Shown here: positions 1-6,729 of the stretch, piece after piece
How positions within the stretch are numbered: the stretch's first letter is position 1
Layout: the number at the start of each line of letters is the position of its first letter
NCBI GenBank assembly: GCA_019747455.1
Contig: JAIEQT010000468.1
Coordinates: 1-8,062, forward strand
Direction of reading: 5' to 3'
Length of the DNA stretch: 8,062 bases
Source of the DNA: Chitinophagaceae bacterium
Lineage (GTDB): Bacteria; Bacteroidota; Bacteroidia; Chitinophagales; Chitinophagaceae
Program-made: the position numbers and the translations under genes
Notes under the pieces: model-generated
Told to the model about the DNA's origin: nothing
What the model saw: only the letters and a program-made list of their open reading frames with translations
Database searches by the model: none

Positions 1-274
1 TTTTTTCGGCTAATTCACCCTGCAATTGTAAATTATCTTTTGTAAGAGAATCTGCTTTAGCCGATACACTGGTAAACTCTGCTTCCAAAGCCGTACGAGC
101 ACTATCAATATTGCTGATCTTAGTTTCTAAAAGTGTTACCGTTTCTTTATGCTGACTTTTATCATAAAAAATATACCCCCAGGTACCTAATAATGCTGCG
201 ATTAGAATACCATAAATTAACTTCCGATTGTCTTTTTGAGGGGTGTTACCCTGCTGAAAATCCTGCGTGCTCAT
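1..274 (-). CDS. Membrane-anchored coiled-coil protein, partial (C-terminus beyond window)
   Basis: I do not recognise a named family. The reading frame is open from an ATG at 274 to the window edge, giving 91 codons. No in-frame start lies between this ATG and the upstream in-frame stop near 350, so the start is well defined. Residues 1-18 are polar and end in basic residues (NRK). Residues 19-37 are a hydrophobic segment (LIYGILIAALLGTWGYIFY) that reads as one transmembrane helix. From about residue 40 the chain is charged, with heptad-like spacing of Leu, Ile and Ala, which suggests a coiled coil. The likely topology is a short cytoplasmic tail, one membrane helix and a periplasmic coiled coil, though this is inference. 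It is transcribed divergently from holA. The open frame, clear membrane helix and plausible start make a real gene likely; its function is unknown. Confidence 0.72.
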   Translation of the reverse strand, partial: MSTQDFQQGNTPQKDNRKLIYGILIAALLGTWGYIFYDKSQHKETVTLLETKISNIDSARTALEAEFTSVSAKADSLTKDNLQLQGELAEK

Positions 275-343
275 AAAATAATGCTTAAAAAGTTTTTCTA
301 CAAGTGGTATTCTAAAACCATGCCAAAACCTGATATGAAAACG

Positions 344-359
344 ATTTTGTTAACAAAAT
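344..359. repeat. Perfect 16-bp palindrome in the divergent intergenic region
   Basis: ATTTTGTTAACAAAAT reads identically on both strands. It sits in the 133-bp region between the leftward coiled-coil gene and holA, which otherwise contains only the predicted holA promoter. Its symmetry without a spacer fits a dimeric regulator site better than a terminator hairpin. It also supplies a TTTG sequence, the Bacteroidota -33 element, on each strand. No regulator can be named. Confidence 0.4.
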
Positions 360-373
360 AGTATAAAAAAACC

Positions 374-403
374 TTGATTTTAGCGTCTTACAGGGCATCT
401 TTG
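374..403 (+). promoter_or_regulatory. Predicted holA promoter (Bacteroidota -33/-7 type)
   Basis: A TTG at 374-376 is followed after 19 nt by CATCTTTG at 396-403. This matches the Bacteroidota -7 consensus TAnnTTTG at every conserved base but the first. Only 4 nt separate the box from the holA ATG at 408. Transcription starting the usual few bases downstream would therefore begin at or next to the start codon, giving a leaderless or nearly leaderless mRNA. It is a motif match with correct spacing and has not been mapped. Confidence 0.45.
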
Positions 404-407
404 AGGT

Positions 408-1415
408 ATGGCAACGGAAAAAATTATCGGCGATTGGAAGAAAAATAAGTTTAAGCCTATTTATTGGTTAGAAGGAGAGGAGTCTTATTTTATTGATCAA
501 GTGGTGGAATATGCTGAAAAAAACCTACTTACCGAGGCGGAAGCAGGGTTTAATCTTACTATTTTTTATGGAAAAGATGCTGATTGGGCGGCAGTTGTAA
601 ATGCCTGTAGAAGATATCCCATGTTTGCTGATAAGCAAGTGGTTATATTAAAGGAGGCCCAGCAAATGAGGGATATAGAGAAGTTGGAAGGGTATATAGA
701 AAATCCACTGCACTCTACTATTTTCATTGTGAGCCACAAAGAAAAAAAAGTAGACGGACGGGGTAAGCTCGCTAAAAGTTTAAAGAAAAATGCAGAAATA
801 CTCAGTACTAAAAAGTTATATGATAATCAATTGGTCCCTTTCACAGCGGAGCTGGTACAATCTAAAAATCTGAGTATAAGTACCAAAGCCCTTCATATGT
901 TGGTTGAACATGTAGGTAGTGATTTGAGTAGGATTGATAATGAGATCGATAAATTGATAGTAAATTTATCGGGAAGAAAAAATATAACGGAAGACGATGT
1001 AGAAAAATATATTGGTATTAGTAAGGAGTACAATGTTTTTGAGTTACAGTCGGCCATTGCTATAAAAGATTTTGCAAAGTGTATCCGTATCATTCAATAT
1101 TTTGAATCAAATCCTAAGGCTGGACCAATACAATTGATTTTGCCGTCTGTTTTCAATCTATTTAGCAAAGCCTATATTTTAAGGGCAAATAATATTACTG
1201 ATGAGAATAATGCTTTAAAAATATTAGAACTTAAATCAACGTACCAAACTAAAGAACCACTGATCGCTGCGCGCCGGTTCGATATGACTGCTATAGAAAG
1301 GATACTACTAACCTTGCACCATTACAATTTGCGTTCGGTAGGTATTGGCTCAGGTACAGCAGGCGATGCCGGTTTGTTAAAAGAATTAGTGGTAAAAATT
1401 ATGCATGCTGCTTAA
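408..1415 (+). CDS. holA: DNA polymerase III subunit delta (clamp-loader subunit)
   Basis: HolA is the wrench subunit of the bacterial clamp loader. It opens the sliding clamp so that the loader can place it on primed DNA at the replication fork in the cytoplasm. The 335-residue length is normal for the family. The N-terminal domain begins with the family pattern PIYWLEGEESYFIDQV (residues 17-32), matching the degenerate AAA+ start of delta, which lacks a working Walker A motif. The later helices with LSRIDNEIDKL, the ITEDDVEKYIG stretch and the VFELQSAI segment are typical of the middle domain and of the hinge to the C-terminal collar domain. The ATG follows a predicted promoter by 4 nt and has no Shine-Dalgarno site. 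The 3' end overlaps the end of ribF on the other strand by 17 bp. The assignment rests on recognising the family pattern across the whole length. Confidence 0.93.
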   Translation: MATEKIIGDWKKNKFKPIYWLEGEESYFIDQVVEYAEKNLLTEAEAGFNLTIFYGKDADWAAVVNACRRYPMFADKQVVILKEAQQMRDIEKLEGYIENPLHSTIFIVSHKEKKVDGRGKLAKSLKKNAEILSTKKLYDNQLVPFTAELVQSKNLSISTKALHMLVEHVGSDLSRIDNEIDKLIVNLSGRKNITEDDVEKYIGISKEYNVFELQSAIAIKDFAKCIRIIQYFESNPKAGPIQLILPSVFNLFSKAYILRANNITDENNALKILELKSTYQTKEPLIAARRFDMTAIERILLTLHHYNLRSVGIGSGTAGDAGLLKELVVKIMHAA

Positions 1416-2340
1416 GCAGTTCCCTGGCTTCTTTTGCATCATTATGTAGTTGTGATTTTAATGCATCCAGCCCGTCAAATTTTACTTCTCCACGTAAATA
1501 ATGATGTACGGAAATTTGCATTTGTTGATGATAAATATCTTCGTTGAAATCAAAAATATTGACTTCAATTACGCGTTTCTTTCCATCTACGGTTGGACGT
1601 AAACCTATGTTCATCATGCCCCTCTCAAACCTGCCATCCGCTAACCGAATCCTCACTGCATAAACACCATTTGCAGGTATTAATTTTTCTTCACTGCTTA
1701 TGTGCAAATTGGCAGTAGGAAAGCCTATGGTTCTGCCTAACTTATTTCCTTCAACAACAATCCCTTCAAAGTTATACGCGTATCCCAAAAATGCATTGGC
1801 AACAGCAATATCATGATCAAGTAATGCCTGTCTGATTTTTGTAGAGCTGATCACTATCTCATTTAATACCTCCTCACTGATTTCCATAACTTCAAAACCT
1901 AGTTTTTTACCATACGTTTCCAGTAAATGATAATCCCCTTCTCTGCCTTTGCCAAATCGATGGTCGTAGCCGATAATCACACAAGCCGGTTTGAAATAAT
2001 GAAATAAGAAATGATGCACATAATCATGTGCCGTTTGATTAGCAAACTGATGATCAAATGGAATTACTACTAAATGATCGATACCGGCAGCTTGGAGTAA
2101 ATGAATCTTTTCTTGTAATGTATTTAGTATTTTTATATCACCGGGTACAGAAGAAACAATTTTGCGGGGATGGGGATGAAAAGTTATGATTACGGTTTCT
2201 CCGCCAATTCTGGCAGCCTCTTTTTTTAATTGGGTAATAATTTGTTGATGTCCCTTATGTACGCCATCAAAAGTACCAATAGTAATTACTGCTTTTCTAA
2301 AATCGGGCAAAGAACCCACCAATTCACGATGTACCTTCAT
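1399..2340 (-). CDS. ribF: Bifunctional riboflavin kinase / FMN adenylyltransferase (FAD synthetase)
   Basis: RibF phosphorylates riboflavin to FMN and then adenylates FMN to FAD, supplying all flavoenzymes. Both domains are complete in 313 residues, the usual length. The N-terminal nucleotidyltransferase domain has GTFDGVHKGH (22-31, the HxGH-type nucleotide-binding motif), FHPHPRKIV (54-62), IGYDHRFGKGREGD (123-136) and the ISSTKIR motif (164-170). The C-terminal riboflavin kinase domain has GRTIGFPTANL (202-212), PANGVYAVR (222-230), MNIGLRPTVDG (243-253) and the expected catalytic Glu at 259 in IEVNIFDF. The ATG at 2340 lies 7 nt from a perfect -7 box, so the leader should be only a few bases long. 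It is divergent from purM and convergent with holA. No FMN riboswitch fits in the short upstream space. Confidence 0.96.
   Translation of the reverse strand: MKVHRELVGSLPDFRKAVITIGTFDGVHKGHQQIITQLKKEAARIGGETVIITFHPHPRKIVSSVPGDIKILNTLQEKIHLLQAAGIDHLVVIPFDHQFANQTAHDYVHHFLFHYFKPACVIIGYDHRFGKGREGDYHLLETYGKKLGFEVMEISEEVLNEIVISSTKIRQALLDHDIAVANAFLGYAYNFEGIVVEGNKLGRTIGFPTANLHISSEEKLIPANGVYAVRIRLADGRFERGMMNIGLRPTVDGKKRVIEVNIFDFNEDIYHQQMQISVHHYLRGEVKFDGLDALKSQLHNDAKEARELLKQHA
1408..1419. repeat. 12-bp perfect palindrome at the holA/ribF convergent ends
   Basis: CTGCTTAAGCAG is a perfect palindrome that contains the holA stop codon and the last codons of ribF. It could form only a 4-bp stem with a TTAA loop and has no T-run on either side, so it is not a convincing terminator. 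It is noted because no other termination signal is visible between these overlapping convergent genes. Confidence 0.3.
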
Positions 2341-2347
2341 ATAGCTG

Positions 2348-2355
2348 CAAAATTA
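2348..2355 (-). promoter_or_regulatory. Predicted ribF -7 promoter box
   Basis: On the minus strand this reads TAATTTTG, an exact match to TAnnTTTG. A TTTG at 2382-2379 could be the -33 element, but the 23-nt spacer is longer than usual. Only 7 nt lie between the box and the ribF ATG at 2340, so transcription should start at most a few bases before the start codon. Confidence 0.5.
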
Positions 2356-2367
2356 CAAAGGGAAGTG

Positions 2368-2375
2368 TAACTTCG
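2368..2375 (+). promoter_or_regulatory. Predicted purM -7 promoter box
   Basis: TAACTTCG matches TAnnTTTG except for one T-to-C change and is followed by GC. The purM ATG is 15 nt further on. No TTTG is visible at the -33 position, which instead falls on the ribF -7 box of the opposite strand. Confidence 0.42.
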
Positions 2376-2390
2376 CGCCAAATTATCCAT

Positions 2391-3566
2391 ATGTCGCTTT
2401 ACGATAAACGAGGAGTTTCTGCACAAAAAGAAGAAGTACACGCCGCTATCCAAAAATTAGATCAAGGTTTATATCCTCATGCTTTTTGTAAAATTTATCC
2501 TGATTATCTATGTAACGATAAAGACTGGGTGAATATCATGCATGCCGATGGGGCAGGTACAAAAAGCATTCTAGCTTATTTATGGTGGAAAGAAACAGGC
2601 GATATTTCAGCCTGGAAAGGTATTGCACAAGATGCGGTAGCGATGAATCTAGATGATTTGCTTTGTGTGGGCATAACGGATAATCTATTGTTCTCATCTA
2701 CTATTGATCGTAATAAAACTGTTATTAATGGCGATATTTTGGAAGCTATTATCAATGGTACACAAGCTTTTTTTGATACACTCAAGGAAACCGGGGTACA
2801 TATTCACTATTTAGGCGGAGAAACCGCAGACGTTGGCGATGTGGTTAGAACCATTGCTGTTAACGGTACGATGACGGCTCGCTGGCCGAAATCAAAATTG
2901 ATAACGAATGAAAAAATTGCGCCAGGCGATGTGATTGTTGGTTTTGCCAGTGCAGGTAAGGCAAGCTATGAAACGGAATACAATAGTGGCTTGGGAAGTA
3001 ATGGGTTAACAAGTGCCAGGCACGATGTATTGGAAAAAATGTATAGTATCGAATATCCGGAAACCTTCGAACCTGGGTTACCCAATGAAGTAGTATATAT
3101 CGGCAAAAACAAAATGACTGATACCATCGATATTGAAGGTAATCAAATATCCGTCGGTAAATTATTATTGTCTCCCACGCGAACCTATGCCCCTTTATTA
3201 AAAAAAATTTTGGAAGCGCATTTCAATGATGTTCATGGCATTATTCATTGTAGCGGAGGTGGACAAACAAAATGTATGAAATATCTACCCGGTAACTTCA
3301 AGATTATAAAAGATAATTTATTTGCGATCCCACCGGTATTCAATTTAATTCAATCAAATTCCGGAGCCGATTGGCGTGAAATGTATCAGGTATTTAATAT
3401 GGGTCACCGACTCGAAATATTCACGAATGCCTCGGCTGCCGAAAACATGATAAAAACCGCGGCATCTTTCGATATAGAGGCTAAGATTATCGGAAGGGTT
3501 GAAGCTTCTTTAACTAAAGAGTTAGTACTGAGTGGAAGTTTTGGGGAGATTGTATATACTTATTAA
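2391..3566 (+). CDS. purM: Phosphoribosylformylglycinamidine cyclo-ligase (AIR synthetase), long Bacteroidota form
   Basis: PurM performs the ATP-dependent closure of formylglycinamidine ribonucleotide to aminoimidazole ribonucleotide, the fifth step of purine synthesis, in the cytoplasm. Family motifs appear in order: HADGAGTKS (51-59), DAVAMNLDDLLCVG (81-94), GGETADVGD (142-150), SNGLTSAR (203-210), LLSPTRTYAPLL (259-270), IIHCSGGGQTK (284-294) and FNMGHRLEI (335-343). At 391 residues it is clearly longer than the ~345-residue E. coli enzyme. The extra length lies mainly around residues 215-256, between the SNGLT and SPTRTY motifs. The HCSGGGQTKC segment replaces the HITGGG..NIPR segment of classical PurM, which I recall as usual for Bacteroidota. 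It is divergent from ribF, and the next gene on the strand has its own predicted promoter, so this may be a single-gene transcript. Confidence 0.92.
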   Translation: MSLYDKRGVSAQKEEVHAAIQKLDQGLYPHAFCKIYPDYLCNDKDWVNIMHADGAGTKSILAYLWWKETGDISAWKGIAQDAVAMNLDDLLCVGITDNLLFSSTIDRNKTVINGDILEAIINGTQAFFDTLKETGVHIHYLGGETADVGDVVRTIAVNGTMTARWPKSKLITNEKIAPGDVIVGFASAGKASYETEYNSGLGSNGLTSARHDVLEKMYSIEYPETFEPGLPNEVVYIGKNKMTDTIDIEGNQISVGKLLLSPTRTYAPLLKKILEAHFNDVHGIIHCSGGGQTKCMKYLPGNFKIIKDNLFAIPPVFNLIQSNSGADWREMYQVFNMGHRLEIFTNASAAENMIKTAASFDIEAKIIGRVEASLTKELVLSGSFGEIVYTY

Positions 3567-3583
3567 CAAGCTTTAATGGCTTG
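3567..3583 (+). other. Small inverted repeat directly after the purM stop
   Basis: CAAGC and GCTTG (3567-3571 and 3579-3583) flank a 7-nt loop and begin on the base after the purM TAA. The stem is short and no T-run follows, so it is at best a weak RNA hairpin and is not called as a rho-independent terminator. Confidence 0.25.
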
Positions 3584-3589
3584 CCGCCT

Positions 3590-3597
3590 TATATTTG
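3590..3597 (+). promoter_or_regulatory. Predicted promoter -7 box for the ftsE-like gene
   Basis: TATATTTG is an exact match to the Bacteroidota -7 consensus TAnnTTTG and lies 20 nt before the ATG at 3618. No TTTG is visible about 19 nt upstream, so only half of the promoter is supported. It suggests the ABC ATPase gene is transcribed separately from purM. Confidence 0.45.
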
Positions 3598-3617
3598 TAA
3601 TATCATAATCAGCGCGT

Positions 3618-4307
3618 ATGGCCGAAACCGTTATTTCACTGAAACAAGTTAATATCTATCAGGGACAAAGTTTGATTCTGAAAGATGTAAACTTTGACAT
3701 CAACAAAGGTGAGTTCGTGTATTTAGTTGGAAAAACTGGAACGGGTAAAAGTAGTTTATTGAAAACCTTATATGGGGAGCTAAAACTTACCGAGGGCCAG
3801 GCTTCTGTAGTAGGTTTTGACCTGCGATTAATGGATTGGAAAAAGGTACCTTATTTGAGAAGGAATTTAGGTGTGGTATTTCAAGACTTTCAATTACTCA
3901 CTGATAGAAACGTGCACGAAAATTTAAAATTTGTTTTAAAAGCAACCGGCTGGAAGGATGAACGCTTGATCGAAGAAAAGATCAATGATGTATTGGATAA
4001 AGTGGGTTTGAAAAGTAAAGGATTTAAAATGCCCTTCGAAATGAGTGGTGGCGAGCAGCAAAGAGTAGATATAGCCCGGGCTTTACTAAATTCCCCTAAA
4101 CTCATTTTAGCCGATGAACCAACAGGTAACCTCGATCCGGAAACCAGTGATGAAATTATGCAGCTATTGATTCAAATTGCAAAGGATTATGGAACAACAG
4201 TTGTTATGGCTACCCACGATTTTATCGTAATTAATCGGTATCCTTCCAGGATGTTAAAAACAGAGGGAGGCAAAGTGGTGGATAGTGCTAATCTGATGAT
4301 GGCTTAG
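3618..4307 (+). CDS. ftsE: FtsE-like ABC transporter ATP-binding protein
   Basis: This is a complete single-domain ABC ATPase of 229 residues with every catalytic motif: Walker A GKTGTGKS (38-45), Q-loop Gln89 in VVFQDFQLL, signature MSGGEQQR (142-149), Walker B LILADEP (162-168), D-loop GNLD (170-173) and the switch His200 in ATHD. The [12 protein letters not shown] and [15 protein letters not shown] stretches resemble FtsE and the related LolD/MacB-type ATPases. FtsE pairs with the membrane protein FtsX to control peptidoglycan hydrolases during division. No ftsX or other permease gene is adjacent, so the partner must be encoded elsewhere and cannot be confirmed here. The ABC ATPase call is certain; the FtsE assignment is likely, with a LolD-like lipoprotein-export ATPase as the main alternative. 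The 3' end overlaps the convergent glycosyltransferase gene by 20 bp. Confidence 0.82.
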   Translation: MAETVISLKQVNIYQGQSLILKDVNFDINKGEFVYLVGKTGTGKSSLLKTLYGELKLTEGQASVVGFDLRLMDWKKVPYLRRNLGVVFQDFQLLTDRNVHENLKFVLKATGWKDERLIEEKINDVLDKVGLKSKGFKMPFEMSGGEQQRVDIARALLNSPKLILADEPTGNLDPETSDEIMQLLIQIAKDYGTTVVMATHDFIVINRYPSRMLKTEGGKVVDSANLMMA

Positions 4308-5433
4308 TAGCAAATATGGTATCTATCATGGTACCTGCGTTGATACGATTATTAAACTTATTTTCCAGTAGTTTTTTTCTAATACTGATTTCTTCTTCTG
4401 TGAAAGGTTGATGATAAAGTTGCGAGATAATATTTTTAAAAGCATTGGCGCTAGTACCTACGTGACAAGCTGCTTCTAGTCCGGATCCGGTAACGGTAGC
4501 TTCATTCGCAATTATATGTTTCCCATTAAATAGAGCGTTTAAAAGTTTGATTTTAATCCCCGTATCAATAAAAGATGGTAATACATGAATATGTGCTTTA
4601 GCGATCATATCTTGTAACTCTTTCTCTCCGGGGTTAGCAACCAAGCATGTATGCTGCTGGGAATGTGCTAGTTTATATAATTTGTCAGATGGATTTTTGC
4701 CGGTAATTACGAAGGGTATTTTCAATTCAGTAAATACATGTTTTAATAACCAAGTAGCGGCTTTTTCATTTGCCTCAACGCTTAAATCGCCATGGTATAA
4801 ACAATAACTGCCTACGCCTGTTTGTGTGCTTAGTTCCCAATCCGGAAGGAAAGCAGGTACTTCAATAATATTGGCTCGTTTATATTGCGTGCGATAAAAT
4901 TGTGCGTCTGCATCAGATAATGTAAAAATAGCAGCGGCTTTTTCAGCTAATAAAGCTTCATATTTTTTTAATAAATAAGCTTCATGTTTATAATACAGTT
5001 TTCGGAAAATAGATTTTGTGCAGCCTACTAAATCGCCATAATATTTTTGCTCTATATTATGTGATCTTACATAAATCGACCTATTCTTAAACCGAGTATC
5101 CATGATCATTCCGCTGGTGTGCACACCCTCTACTAAAATGGGGTAATTATTCTCTAATAGTCTTTCAAACAATTGCTTATTCGATCTGGTACTTACGATG
5201 TAGGGTAATTTATTGGAGAAGCCGGCGTGACCCTCAATACGATCATAGTAGTAAACAGATTTGCAATATTGCGCAAGCGCAACTTGTTCAGTCTGTTTAT
5301 ACTTAAAACAATGCAAATGAATACCGATGCCTAAATGGTGTAAAGTTCTAATAAGGTGAAATTGATCTATACCCCCGCCATAGTCGGCCGGGAAGGGTAT
5401 ATCTAACGCTACAAGATGTATTTCTTTACTCAC
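4288..5433 (-). CDS. Glycosyltransferase, GT4-like (GT-B fold), downstream member of the pair
   Basis: This 381-residue protein probably transfers a sugar from a nucleotide donor to a cell-surface glycan or lipid; donor and acceptor cannot be read from the sequence. The N-terminal domain opens with a Gly-rich loop PFPADYGGGIDQF (13-25), then YVRSHNIEQKYY (121-132). The C-terminal domain has YHGDLSVEANEKA (213-225), ITGKNPSDKL (243-252) and the nucleotide-sugar site region PSFIDTGIKIKLLNALFNGK (286-305), equivalent to the E-x7-E region of GT4 enzymes. There is no signal peptide or membrane helix, so it is likely cytosolic or peripheral. The start is GTG at 5433, which restores the expected beta strand before the glycine loop (SKEIHLVALDIPFP). 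It overlaps the end of the upstream glycosyltransferase by 8 bp (GTGAGTAA), so the two are probably translationally coupled. Confidence 0.8.
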   Translation of the reverse strand: MSKEIHLVALDIPFPADYGGGIDQFHLIRTLHHLGIGIHLHCFKYKQTEQVALAQYCKSVYYYDRIEGHAGFSNKLPYIVSTRSNKQLFERLLENNYPILVEGVHTSGMIMDTRFKNRSIYVRSHNIEQKYYGDLVGCTKSIFRKLYYKHEAYLLKKYEALLAEKAAAIFTLSDADAQFYRTQYKRANIIEVPAFLPDWELSTQTGVGSYCLYHGDLSVEANEKAATWLLKHVFTELKIPFVITGKNPSDKLYKLAHSQQHTCLVANPGEKELQDMIAKAHIHVLPSFIDTGIKIKLLNALFNGKHIIANEATVTGSGLEAACHVGTSANAFKNIISQLYHQPFTEEEISIRKKLLENKFNNRINAGTMIDTIFATKPSSD

Positions 5434-6523
5434 GAATTAGTTTTCGATAAAAATTAAGCAACTTATGTTCTTCGTTTTGCCAATGTAACGAGTCTCTGGC
5501 TTTCAAACAATTCTCTCTAAGTTGTTGGTAGAGAACATCATCGGCAAGTAAATTGTTTATGGCGAAGGCAATTGTTTCAGGATTGGTATCTGGAATAAGG
5601 TAGGCAAACTGGTACTGATCATTAATTCTGACATATTCCGGGTAATTAACACAAATCTGAGGGATACCCGCCATCATATAATCGAAGAATCTATTAGCTA
5701 AGGAATAATATTGATTAGCTCCCTTTGCCTCAAACAGCGTCAGACCGATATAGGCTCTTTGTGTGAGCTTACGCAACTCAAGTGGAGAGAGCCTCCCAAG
5801 GAATTGAACCTTATCGTCAACCCCATAGCGTCTGACCGTATCTTTCGTTTCTGCCAAAAAATTGCCTTCGCCGGCTATTACGAGCGGAATCTCTATTGCG
5901 TTCATTGCAGGTATCAATTGTTCAAAACATCTGCCTTGATTAACAGAGCCTTGATAAATAATAAATTTATTAACTTTCTCATTATCAATATTTTCTAATG
6001 TATATTTAAATGAAATATTTCGAATTATTTGGTATTCCACCTGATAATTTTGATAGTATAAATCAGCTAGATGTTTGTTAACAGTATAGCCATACTTGAA
6101 TTTTGGTACGCTCCATTTTTCTATTAGCGACCAAATTCTAAAAATGGTCTGACGCTCATAGACTTCTTTCTGCTCGGTGAAGTATTCATGCGCATCATAA
6201 ACCCTTCGTTTACCTCTAATTGCGGATATGCATAGTATCGGTAATATGGTATCCAAATCAATAGCACATAACAAGTCTAATCGCTTGAATAACAAGTATA
6301 TAAATAGTTTAATGTTATACTCGAAATAGAATAATGGGCCTTTTGTAAAAAGACAAAAAAGTCTTTTTTGGCAGAATATTTCAGGCGAGAGATTAGGCGA
6401 ATTTGTTAGTCTTCTCCCTATGAGATATACCGCAAACCCGTCTGACGCTAGGGAGCGGCAGATACGCTGCATGCGTTGATCGGTTACCAAATCGTTTGTA
6501 ACAGTAAAAACTATCCGCTTCAG
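5426..6523 (-). CDS. Glycosyltransferase, GT4-like, upstream member of the pair (probable CTG start)
   Basis: From CTG at 6523 the product has 365 residues; from the more conventional TTG at 6490 it has 354. In CTG numbering, DAHEY (110-114) lies in the N-terminal domain. YQGSVNQGR (190-198), IAGEGN (216-221), FLGRLSP (241-247) and EAKGANQYYSLANRFFDYM (265-283) mark the donor-binding half of a GT-B enzyme. I chose the CTG because codons 1-12 then read (M)KRIVFTVTNDL, the first beta strand and loop usual at the start of this family, directly joined to VTDQRMQRI. The TTG start would remove that strand. No ATG exists on this strand between 6473 and 6740, and an in-frame TGA lies at 6565-6563. 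A mutated ATG or another non-standard start such as ATC or ATT remains possible. It likely acts with the downstream glycosyltransferase on one surface glycan; substrates are unknown. Confidence 0.8.
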   Translation of the reverse strand: MKRIVFTVTNDLVTDQRMQRICRSLASDGFAVYLIGRRLTNSPNLSPEIFCQKRLFCLFTKGPLFYFEYNIKLFIYLLFKRLDLLCAIDLDTILPILCISAIRGKRRVYDAHEYFTEQKEVYERQTIFRIWSLIEKWSVPKFKYGYTVNKHLADLYYQNYQVEYQIIRNISFKYTLENIDNEKVNKFIIYQGSVNQGRCFEQLIPAMNAIEIPLVIAGEGNFLAETKDTVRRYGVDDKVQFLGRLSPLELRKLTQRAYIGLTLFEAKGANQYYSLANRFFDYMMAGIPQICVNYPEYVRINDQYQFAYLIPDTNPETIAFAINNLLADDVLYQQLRENCLKARDSLHWQNEEHKLLNFYRKLIRE

Positions 6524-6664
6524 AACTATTTTTTTGATAAAAATAGGACAAGGTGCGTTAGATCAAATAATTTATTAAATAATAATTATTAACTAATTGA
6601 TTACAAATTATTTATAAAGTTTATTTTTTATTAAAAATGAGAAAATAATATATTTCTACACCGG

Positions 6665-6673
6665 TTATACACA
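6665..6673 (+). other. Single DnaA-box-like 9-mer
   Basis: TTATACACA fits the relaxed DnaA box TTATNCACA and lies just beyond the 90% A+T stretch. I found no second box nearby, so this could be chance, and an origin is not claimed. Confidence 0.25.
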
Positions 6674-6711
6674 GGTTTTTTTTCTTTCTCGGAAATATTG
6701 CCTTTTTCTGT

Positions 6712-6719
6712 TATGTTCG
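6712..6719 (+). promoter_or_regulatory. Predicted smc -7 promoter box
   Basis: TATGTTCG matches TAnnTTTG except for one T-to-C change, the same variant as at purM, and is followed by C. It lies 21 nt before the smc GTG. A clear TTTG at the -33 position is absent. An alternative weaker box, TATATTTC, lies at 6649-6656. Confidence 0.38.
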
Positions 6720-6729
6720 CAAGTATTAA

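Noticed and set aside
2341..2390. FMN riboswitch upstream of ribF
   Set aside because: The whole intergenic region is 50 bp and the predicted leader is only a few bases long, far too short for the RFN element.
3567..3583. Rho-independent terminator after purM
   Set aside because: The stem is only 5 bp and is not followed by a T-run, so it was listed only as a weak inverted repeat.
5711..5998. 95-codon plus-strand ORF inside the upstream glycosyltransferase
   Set aside because: It lies wholly opposite a convincing glycosyltransferase domain and shows no family pattern.
6524..6673. Replication origin in the AT-rich spacer
   Set aside because: Only one DnaA-box-like 9-mer was found, no iterons are present, and dnaA or dnaN is not adjacent.
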